DNA from: Saprospiraceae bacterium
Lineage (GTDB): Bacteria > Bacteroidota > Bacteroidia > Chitinophagales > Saprospiraceae
DNA length: 64,000 nt
Reading direction: 5' to 3'
Assembly (NCBI GenBank): GCA_013001595.1
Contig: JABDMH010000094.1
Coordinates: 91,590-155,589 of the forward strand
Under the pieces are notes generated by a model, which was given only the letters and a program-made list of their open reading frames with translations, did not search any database and was not told the DNA's origin. Positions 57,875-64,000 of the stretch are shown piece by piece. The translations under genes and the position numbers were made by a program. The first letter of the stretch is position 1; every line of letters starts with the position of its first letter.

Positions 57875-59272
57875 ATGCATAGACTATTTTATATCATGGC
57901 ATACGTGATGACGCTTCTTGCTTGTGCACAAGAAGCACCCAAAAGTATTGTGCAAACTACTGTCATTTCTGGTCACATTGATCACCCAAAGGCTAAGTGT
58001 GTAACGCTAAGTAAGCAGGGAATTCTGATTACAACCAGTTCGGTTGAAGACGGCCTTTTTTACCTGGAGACGTCGATAAATAAACCGGGATACTATACGC
58101 TCAGTCATGGTGCCCTCCAAATTCAACTTTACCTGCGACGTGAATTCAGATTAAATCTTTCCTTCGATCCTGAAATCGGCCTTCGTAGTATTCGCTATCA
58201 AGGACGGGGTTCTGAGGCAAATACGTACTTGAGTAATTTCCAGGAATTTCAGCGTCTGAACGAGCCGCAATGGGCGGATTTTTGGAGTCGTGGTGAAGTA
58301 TTGCTAAATGAACAAGTACATCGCTATCAAATCAAAAGTGAGGCCTTTGTAGATAACTACCTGAGCAAACATGCCAATCTCGATCCGAATTTCATAGCAA
58401 CCGAGCGCTCACGCATTGAATACCAAAGTGCCAACCGCTATTTACAATTTGGGCATGAGCATGACTTTGTTTCAGAATTTCCCGAGCAGCTATCAGAGGG
58501 ATATTATGGATTCCTTTCTGGCCTAACAATGGAAGACCCAGATCTCTTAGTGCTTCCGGCATATCAAGAATTTCTTTACCGCACTTTGCAAAAATACGTG
58601 GTTGATATTAGGGCAAACGGAAATGAGAAATCCAAGAGTGTGCTCGCAATGGATCTAGTGCGTAATGAAATTAGAGATCCCGACATTAAAAGTTTTCTTT
58701 CGTATAGAGTGATTTGCAAACAATTGCAAAAAGGCAAAGCTGAAGAGCACGACCTTCTATACAAGCAATTTAGAAAAACATGCAAGGTCGGGCAGCTCTT
58801 GGCGAATGCAAAGGAACTATATGACCAATGCGAAACCCTCTCGCAGGGTAGCATTGCTCCATTCTTCTCAGTTCGAGACATAACCAACACTGAGGTATCA
58901 CTGACTGAGTTTCGTGAATCCGTATTGTACATTGATCTATGGTCGTCGTGGGCCTATGACCAAAACCACGCTCGGTCATATTGTGATACATTACGCAATC
59001 TCTTCAAAGATGAATCGATCGTTTTTTTGAGCATATCACTTGATCAAAGTGAGCAAATATGGAAAGAGGGTTTGCGCAAGAACAAACTTCGCGGGATTCA
59101 ATTGTTTTCTCCCAAGGGCATGGATAGCAAACTCGCCCAAATCTACTTCGTACGCGACCTTCCGCGCTATATACTTATCGATAAGAAAGGTCGAATAGTC
59201 GAAGCGTTTGCACCTGCTCCTTCCAGCTTGGAGCTAAAGCAAAAATTGAAGATGTTGCTCAATACCGCATGA
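57875..59272 (+). CDS. TlpA/thioredoxin-like lipoprotein without CXXC
   Basis: A 465-aa lipoprotein (lipobox MTLLACAQ) starting at ATG 57875. The N-terminal third resembles the DUF4369-type beta domain often found before TlpA domains in Bacteroidota (VISGHIDHPKAKCVTL). A helical middle leads to a thioredoxin fold from about residue 335 (IAPFFSVRDI, ESVLYIDLWSSW). Where active TlpA has WCxPC this protein has WAYDQ, so the redox cysteines are missing. VRDLPRYILIDKKG shows the expected cis-proline. It is probably a binding or structural protein. Confidence 0.8.
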   Translation: MHRLFYIMAYVMTLLACAQEAPKSIVQTTVISGHIDHPKAKCVTLSKQGILITTSSVEDGLFYLETSINKPGYYTLSHGALQIQLYLRREFRLNLSFDPEIGLRSIRYQGRGSEANTYLSNFQEFQRLNEPQWADFWSRGEVLLNEQVHRYQIKSEAFVDNYLSKHANLDPNFIATERSRIEYQSANRYLQFGHEHDFVSEFPEQLSEGYYGFLSGLTMEDPDLLVLPAYQEFLYRTLQKYVVDIRANGNEKSKSVLAMDLVRNEIRDPDIKSFLSYRVICKQLQKGKAEEHDLLYKQFRKTCKVGQLLANAKELYDQCETLSQGSIAPFFSVRDITNTEVSLTEFRESVLYIDLWSSWAYDQNHARSYCDTLRNLFKDESIVFLSISLDQSEQIWKEGLRKNKLRGIQLFSPKGMDSKLAQIYFVRDLPRYILIDKKGRIVEAFAPAPSSLELKQKLKMLLNTA

Positions 59273-59314
59273 ATATCAGAACTATGGACACATGGTCACC
59301 TGTAGAATAATTAC

Positions 59315-60667
59315 TTATTCGGTTGTTTCCTCTGCCAAATAAAGATCCAAACCACCGAATGTACCGGAACTCATCAGTAGCAGATTATGATCTATCCAAG
59401 ACTGCTCCCGAAGGAAGTTTTCAAATGCTTTAGCATCATCAAAGACAATAAGATCTTGTCTACCAAAGGCCTGCTTGATCGTAGTTAGTTCTAGTGGAGG
59501 CATCTTTTTCATCGCTAAAGTATGCCTGCTGTAAAACACAATTGCTTGATCACAAGCAGCCATAGCATCCTTGTATTCTGGAAGGAAATCTTGGTTGAGG
59601 CTGCTATATGTGTGCAACTCCACACAAGCTGTGAGGGACCGACTTGGGTAAAGGTCACGAACAGCAGCAACGGTGGCCCTGACTTTGGAAGGTGCGTGTG
59701 CAAAATCTTGGAGCGTTAGGTGTCCTGGCTTTTTGACCAGGGTTTGGAGTCGTTTAGCTGCACCTTGGAAAGTGGTTATCGCAGCCGTAAAAGTCGCATC
59801 ACTTACACCCAGTTCTTGTAGAATTTGGTAAGCCCCCTTTAGGTTGGCTAAATTATGCGCACCAAAGATCTGCAAAGGTACGGGCTTATCATCAATTTTG
59901 ATATGAACCGAACCTTGGGTGGTTTCTGCTTCAAAGGCTCTATAAACGGTGCTTTTATAAGGCCCTTCATAATGAAGTACGAGTTCCTTTAAGCCTTGGT
60001 CACCATCCGCATAATATACATGCGACCCGTCTGGCATACGCTGTAGGAAACCCGCAAAAGCTGCTATATAATCTTTCTTAGTCGGAAATACATTCATATG
60101 GTCCCAAGCGATTCCAGTCAATATGGCTAATTGAGGCCGGTAATGCCAGATCTTTGGTACAAGATCTATTGCGGAGCTCAAGTACTCATCCCCTTCGATG
60201 ATCATGAGTGGAGCATCAGTTAGACCCACCATGGTATCAAATCCTTCCAATTGAGCTCCAACGAGATAATCAAATGCAGCATGTGCATGCTTAAGTACAT
60301 GCATTATTATTGAAGTGGTTGTTGTTTTACCATGACTACCCGCAACTACAACTCTACGCTTGTCTGCTGAGTGTTCAGCAATGAATTCTGGAAATGAGAC
60401 TACACGAATACCACGGTCAACAGCCAGGCTAAGCTCTGGGTTGTCTTTTCGTGCGTGCATTCCCAGGATGACCAATTCGATTTCATCTGTAATTGATGCC
60501 TCATTCCACCCCATTTCCCGTGGTAGTAATCCCTGTTGTTCCAATCTTGTCCTTGCCGGGTCATATATTTCGTCATCCGATCCACTCACAGTATGGCCCG
60601 CTTTTTGTAAGCTTATGGCCAGGTTGTGCATTACACTGCCGCCTATCGCGATCAAGTGGATTCTCAT
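59315..60667 (-). CDS. mpl: UDP-N-acetylmuramate:murein tripeptide ligase (Mpl)
   Basis: A 450-aa Mur ligase that recycles the tripeptide L-Ala-D-Glu-meso-DAP onto UDP-MurNAc. The start MRIHLIAIGGSVMHNLAISL lacks the GIGG form of MurC, and VVVAGSHGKTTTTSIIMHVL is the ATP-binding motif. LVGAQLEGFDTMV, ILTGIAWDHMNVFP and DFAHAPSKVRATV are typical of Mpl. A -7-like TATATTTG (60767-60774) lies about 100 nt upstream. Confidence 0.93.
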   Translation of the reverse strand: MRIHLIAIGGSVMHNLAISLQKAGHTVSGSDDEIYDPARTRLEQQGLLPREMGWNEASITDEIELVILGMHARKDNPELSLAVDRGIRVVSFPEFIAEHSADKRRVVVAGSHGKTTTTSIIMHVLKHAHAAFDYLVGAQLEGFDTMVGLTDAPLMIIEGDEYLSSAIDLVPKIWHYRPQLAILTGIAWDHMNVFPTKKDYIAAFAGFLQRMPDGSHVYYADGDQGLKELVLHYEGPYKSTVYRAFEAETTQGSVHIKIDDKPVPLQIFGAHNLANLKGAYQILQELGVSDATFTAAITTFQGAAKRLQTLVKKPGHLTLQDFAHAPSKVRATVAAVRDLYPSRSLTACVELHTYSSLNQDFLPEYKDAMAACDQAIVFYSRHTLAMKKMPPLELTTIKQAFGRQDLIVFDDAKAFENFLREQSWIDHNLLLMSSGTFGGLDLYLAEETTE

Positions 60668-60766
60668 ATAATTGATATTTTTAAAGTACGAGACAGGATC
60701 ATTAAGAAGTAAACACTAAATTCGATGGTGCTTACGTTTTCAAATTGGTTCTATTGGGTAAAAAAA

Positions 60767-60774
60767 CAAATATA
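60767..60774 (-). promoter_or_regulatory. Possible -7 box of mpl
   Basis: TATATTTG on the minus strand, an exact TAnnTTTG, 100 nt upstream of the mpl start. It lies just before the ATG of the small lipoprotein gene. Confidence 0.35.
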
Positions 60775-60777
60775 ATC

Positions 60778-60936
60778 ATGAAAATTAGAGGGATTAAGAA
60801 ATTGATTGTCACTGCGGCGGCCTTGTCTGCATTGGTGATTTCCCTTTCGTCATGCAACCGAGGGATAGGTTGCCCAAGTGATTTTTCCATCGAACAAATA
60901 GCCATACCACTTGTTAATTCTGTAGTTAATAAATAA
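60778..60936 (+). CDS. Tiny lipoprotein
   Basis: A 52-aa protein with a clear lipoprotein signal (KKLIVTAAALSALVISLSSC); the lipidated Cys is followed by only about 28 residues (NRGIGCPSDFSIEQIAIPLV). The ATG at 60778 was chosen because it opens the basic n-region. The short mature part keeps a second cysteine. It resembles small conserved Bacteroidota lipoproteins of unknown function. Confidence 0.6.
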   Translation: MKIRGIKKLIVTAAALSALVISLSSCNRGIGCPSDFSIEQIAIPLVNSVVNK

Positions 60937-60950
60937 CTACGTTTGTACAC

Positions 60951-61298
60951 ATGTTGCAATGGAATTCGTTGTCTAGGTCCCCAGATCTTGATTCCTTTAT
61001 CAAGGCTTCTTACCAAAAGCAGATCTTAATTTTCAAGCATAGCACCAGATGTAGCATTAGCTCTATGGTCAGGTCCAGGGTAGAAGCACAATGGCCATCT
61101 AACACATTTTGGACGCCAATATTGGTTGATGTAATAGCAAATAGGCAAATCAGTAATGTTATAGCAGATATATTCGGAGTGCAACATGAATCTCCCCAAC
61201 TACTGATGATCGAAAATGGACAATGCAGTCATCATGCATCTCACTTTGACATTGATCTCACTCGCATTCAGACCTTTTCCGGGCAAAATAACTACTAG
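60951..61298 (+). CDS. YtxJ-family monothiol bacilliredoxin-like protein
   Basis: A 115-aa thioredoxin-fold protein. FKHSTRCSISSM has the TRCxxS-type monothiol motif of YtxJ (BrxC), which removes bacillithiol from proteins in the bacillithiol redox system. Later residues (ILVDVIANRQISNVIA, FGVQHESPQLLMIENG) follow the fold, and SPQ supplies the cis-proline. It begins 14 nt after the tiny lipoprotein. Bacillithiol use in this organism is inferred. Confidence 0.85.
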   Translation: MLQWNSLSRSPDLDSFIKASYQKQILIFKHSTRCSISSMVRSRVEAQWPSNTFWTPILVDVIANRQISNVIADIFGVQHESPQLLMIENGQCSHHASHFDIDLTRIQTFSGQNNY

Positions 61299-61329
61299 CA
61301 GAAGCAAGGCAACTCTTCATTAGGGTCTA

Positions 61330-61992
61330 ATGGCAAGTTTGAAAATGATAACAACGGATGATGGATCTCATTCCATCTTCGATGGTGATTTGCAGGAGAC
61401 TTTCCATTCTAAGCATGGCGCAATACAAGAAAGTCAACATGTCTTCATATCGGCAGGACTTACACCTTGCATGGCTAGTAAGGATCAAGTAAATATTTTG
61501 GAGCTGGGATTTGGAACCGGCCTGAATGCAGCTCTGAGCTGGAAATATGGTCAACATCACCCATCATCAATGATCAACTATTCTTCATTGGAAGCCTTTC
61601 CCCTATCATCAGAGATCACACGGAAGCTCAATTATGCACAACTGCTTGGCATGGAGGATTTTTATAGACTCCATACAGCCGAGTGGAATAAGCCCACTGC
61701 ATTGTCGCCCAATTTCACACTACATAAAATCAAAACTGATTTCTCCAAATTTTCTTATGTCAGGGCATATGACCTGATCTACTTCGACGTATTTGCTCCG
61801 AAGTACCAGTCTAGGTTCTGGGAAGAACCATTTCTCTCAAATCTGTTGGCAAACCAGGAACCGGGATCAGTTTTGGTCACTTACGGAGCTAAGGGTTCCT
61901 TTCGTAGAACCCTACAACGTTTGGGAATGGAAGTCGAAAAACTGCCAGGACCAAGAGGTAAACGTGAAATGACTAGAGCCATAAAAAGATAG
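61330..61992 (+). CDS. mnmD: tRNA (mnm5s2U34)-methyltransferase MnmD
   Basis: A 220-aa SAM-dependent methyltransferase of the DUF752/MnmC N-terminal family, completing the methylaminomethyl group of U34. DDGSHSIFDGDLQETFHSKHGA is the substrate-side motif, ILELGFGTGLNAALSW binds SAM, and YDLIYFDVFAPKYQSRFWEE is the catalytic DxFxP-like segment. The oxidoreductase half of MnmC is absent, as usual in MnmD. The partner thiolase mnmA is at 43466. Confidence 0.92.
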   Translation: MASLKMITTDDGSHSIFDGDLQETFHSKHGAIQESQHVFISAGLTPCMASKDQVNILELGFGTGLNAALSWKYGQHHPSSMINYSSLEAFPLSSEITRKLNYAQLLGMEDFYRLHTAEWNKPTALSPNFTLHKIKTDFSKFSYVRAYDLIYFDVFAPKYQSRFWEEPFLSNLLANQEPGSVLVTYGAKGSFRRTLQRLGMEVEKLPGPRGKREMTRAIKR

Positions 61993-62096
61993 CTAAGTGA
62001 GCACCAATCAACATGTCTGTCCGCATGGTCTACTTACAGTGTTGGCTGACTGGGCATGCTCTCGTGAGTTTTGAGACAATTAGTAAGTTTGTCTCT

Positions 62097-62765
62097 ATGC
62101 TCAACATTCCTGCAAAAGTCTTGGTCAGTGAAAAACTTGGAACGGTAAGCACGCTATTGACAGAGGCTGCTAAGTCCACCTATTTAATGGTACTGGGCCA
62201 TGGTGCTGGGGCCGGTATGCATCATCCATTTATGGAAACATTGGCCCAAGCCCTATCCTCAGAAACAATTTCGACCTTGCGATATCAATTTCCTTATATG
62301 GAGCAAGGCAGAAGAAGACCGGATTATCCGAGCATAGCCCATCTCACGATCGCTAGAGTCCTTGAATCCATCCCGCAAGATATTGGCATTCCAGTTATTC
62401 TTGCTGGCAAATCTTTTGGAGGCCGGATGGCTTCTCAATACATTGTCAAACAGCAAAATCATGCTGTGAGTGCTTTGGTTTTTTACGGTTTTCCCTTACA
62501 CTCTCCCGCTAAGCCCGGTACAGATCGAGCTGATCACCTCAAAGAAATTGACATTCCCATGCTGTTCCTCCAAGGTGATCGGGACGCACTGGCGCGAATA
62601 GACCTGCTATCACCGTTGTTATTATCGCATCCCAACGCGACACTGGAGATTCTTCAAGGGGGTGACCATAGTTTTAAATTCTTGAAGAAATCGGGAGTTA
62701 CGCAAGAAGAGGGCATCCTTAGGCTAGCCGATCATACCCGATCTTTTCTTGATGGAATCTTCTGA
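62097..62765 (+). CDS. KANL3/Tex30-type alpha/beta hydrolase
   Basis: A 222-aa hydrolase starting at ATG 62097; the frame is open to 62013. LGHGAGAGMHHPFMETLAQ is the family start, ILAGKSFGGRMASQYIV carries the nucleophile Ser (GKSFGG), LFLQGDRDALA the Asp and GGDHSFKF the His. The substrate is unknown. It lies about 105 nt after mnmD on the same strand. Confidence 0.88.
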   Translation: MLNIPAKVLVSEKLGTVSTLLTEAAKSTYLMVLGHGAGAGMHHPFMETLAQALSSETISTLRYQFPYMEQGRRRPDYPSIAHLTIARVLESIPQDIGIPVILAGKSFGGRMASQYIVKQQNHAVSALVFYGFPLHSPAKPGTDRADHLKEIDIPMLFLQGDRDALARIDLLSPLLLSHPNATLEILQGGDHSFKFLKKSGVTQEEGILRLADHTRSFLDGIF

Positions 62766-62811
62766 GCAGGTCATTGAGGACGTTGTTGGTCCGCCGAGCA
62801 ATTTACTTTCC

Positions 62812-62819
62812 TACCTTTG
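62812..62819 (+). promoter_or_regulatory. -7 box of the EamA transporter gene
   Basis: TACCTTTG, an exact TAnnTTTG, 43 nt upstream of the ATG at 62863. TTG lies about 23 nt upstream of it. Confidence 0.45.
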
Positions 62820-62862
62820 GCCATTTTTTAATCCAGATATAGCGAGGTAACTTCTAGGCACC

Positions 62863-63699
62863 ATGGAAAACAGAGCATTTGTAGCAGTGTTGATAGGTGC
62901 CTCCATAGCAGGTTTAAGTGGATTGTTAATTAAACAAATGACCATACCTGCCACATCCATAGCTTTTATTCGAACTGCATTGCCCAGTATTTGTATCGGT
63001 GCCTGGATGGCATCAACAGGCATCAGGTTCTTTAGGGGAAACTACCAGAAGATGCTTCTCGCATCATTCCTCAATGCAGCAAGAATGTATCTTTTTCTGC
63101 TAGCCTACCTTTACACCAGTATCAGCAACGCAGTTATCATTCTCTTCACATGGCCCATTTTCGTAAACATCATGAGTTCATTTTGGCTGAAGGAGCGAAT
63201 TTCTAAGAAACAGATTTTCCTACTACTGATAGCCTTTCTAGGTATAGTCGTGATCTACAGTGATCAAGACCTCTCCTTCGCGGATCAGGACTTTGCAGGC
63301 ATGACTGCAGGCTTAGGAGCTGCCTTACTTTATTCCTTCAGCTACATCATATTTAAAACCGAGATCCAGAACTATACCAGAAATGAGGTGATCTTTTATC
63401 AAAATCTTGTGGGTGGATTCGTGTTCTTACCCTTCTTTCTATTCAATCGACCATTCCCAGACTTGGGTAATTGGACCTATGCCACTACCTATGCATTAGT
63501 GATGGGCGTGCTCATTTTCAATTTCTTTTTCTACGGCCTAAAATACCTTAATGCATCAAAGGCATCCGTACTAGGATATTTCGAAATTGTCACTGCTATA
63601 CTATCGGGTGTCCTCATTTTGCATGAAGAATTATCCTACAACATGATCCTTGGAGGAACGATGATCTTAGTGAGCCTAAGTATGCTGCGCCGAGCATAA
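62863..63699 (+). CDS. EamA-family (drug/metabolite) transporter
   Basis: A 278-aa protein with about ten membrane spans in two EamA halves: the first ends with WPIFVNIMSSFWLKERISKK, the second with FEIVTAILSGVLILHEELSY, each with the conserved E near its last helix. The substrate is unknown (amino acids or metabolites are usual). Confidence 0.9.
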   Translation: MENRAFVAVLIGASIAGLSGLLIKQMTIPATSIAFIRTALPSICIGAWMASTGIRFFRGNYQKMLLASFLNAARMYLFLLAYLYTSISNAVIILFTWPIFVNIMSSFWLKERISKKQIFLLLIAFLGIVVIYSDQDLSFADQDFAGMTAGLGAALLYSFSYIIFKTEIQNYTRNEVIFYQNLVGGFVFLPFFLFNRPFPDLGNWTYATTYALVMGVLIFNFFFYGLKYLNASKASVLGYFEIVTAILSGVLILHEELSYNMILGGTMILVSLSMLRRA

Positions 63700-63762
63700 G
63701 AGGCGTACCTAGATCTTGCAACACCCAACAGAAGTGTAACGAGTTAATGCAACCTCCCCTAT

Positions 63763-63999
63763 TTACACGTCATATGTCGTTGAGGCCGTATCCCCGCCCT
63801 TACCTGTCCAGTTGGTGTGGAAGAATTCACCACGAGGTCTATCGATTCGCTCATAGGTATGCGCACCGAAATAATCTCGTTGTGCCTGCAAAAGGTTGGC
63901 AGGGAGTCGTTCACTTCGAAAGCCATCGAAGTAGCAAAGTGCAGAGGTCAACGCTGGAACAGGAATTCCATTTTCCAGAGCTTTTGCACACACTCTCCT
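63763..63999 (-). CDS. gnd: 6-phosphogluconate dehydrogenase, C-terminal end (cut by window edge)
   Basis: The last about 78 residues of Gnd, which converts 6-phosphogluconate to ribulose 5-phosphate and [39 protein letters not shown] and [12 protein letters not shown] are unmistakable C-terminal segments. The gene continues beyond the end of the window. Confidence 0.95.
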   Translation of the reverse strand, partial: RRVCAKALENGIPVPALTSALCYFDGFRSERLPANLLQAQRDYFGAHTYERIDRPRGEFFHTNWTGKGGDTASTTYDV

Positions 64000-64000
64000 C

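Overview
This 64 kb window comes from the chromosome of a Bacteroidota bacterium, probably a marine relative of Saprospiria; the class is an inference. Three large secreted proteins end in type IX secretion (T9SS) sorting domains. Several promoters carry the Bacteroidota -7 element TAnnTTTG, and Shine-Dalgarno sites are scarce. The gene set (MiaE, Mpl, M16 and M48 lipoprotein proteases, DUF368, polyphosphate kinase, a bacilliredoxin-like YtxJ protein, PdhB) also fits. I see no rRNA, intact tRNA, prophage, IS transposase or CRISPR array.

Region 1 (1-9.9 kb): the 3' end of a deoxynucleoside kinase gene, a TonB-like small membrane protein, an SGNH hydrolase, a decayed cupin gene, a TauE/SafE exporter, acetoacetyl-CoA synthetase, a SpoU-family methyltransferase, a polytopic membrane protein, CTP synthase, and an arsR-arsM pair whose predicted operator encloses the -7 box. 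Region 2 (10-24.4 kb): yebC-dnaG, a TPR lipoprotein-like gene broken by three frameshifts, rmuC with an upstream 30-aa membrane microprotein behind a perfect 7-1-7 Fur box, and a tight operon of S9 peptidase, diadenylate cyclase, M20 peptidase and trmD. It ends with a coiled-coil secreted protein, miaE and a double-SPOR secreted protein.

Region 3 (24.4-34 kb): a secretory block with a subtilisin carrying FN3, GEVED and T9SS domains, a DUF368 (PopT-type) lipid-carrier transporter, a CAP-domain T9SS protein, a small secreted protein whose stop codon lies in the terminal repeat of a 168-bp MITE-like element, and an M16 protease lipoprotein. Region 4 (34-47.8 kb): core functions, namely ffh and yidC for membrane insertion, gpsA, ppk1 and a coiled-coil partner gene, a mnmA-lipoprotein-rimM operon, an N-acyl-D-amino-acid deacylase-like lipoprotein and an M48 protease. 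Region 5 (47.8-57.6 kb): tandem terminators, a 51-aa membrane microprotein, an SDR, an outer-membrane barrel, a YfcE-like phosphoesterase, an 840-aa secreted HYR/dockerin-like/cohesin-like T9SS protein, a C1 peptidase, a DUF697-SHOCT protein, an Mrr-fold protein with an altered nuclease motif, and pdhB. Region 6 (57.6-64 kb): a TlpA-like lipoprotein lacking CXXC, mpl, a tiny lipoprotein, a YtxJ bacilliredoxin, mnmD, a KANL3/Tex30 hydrolase, an EamA transporter and the 3' end of gnd.

Most of the window is ordinary core genome. The most unusual signals are small or non-coding: the Fur-box microprotein, the ArsR operator framing the -7 element, the MITE-like element, the frameshifted genes, and the proteins with lost catalytic motifs. 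I did not find convincing evidence of a new multigene defence or biosynthetic system.
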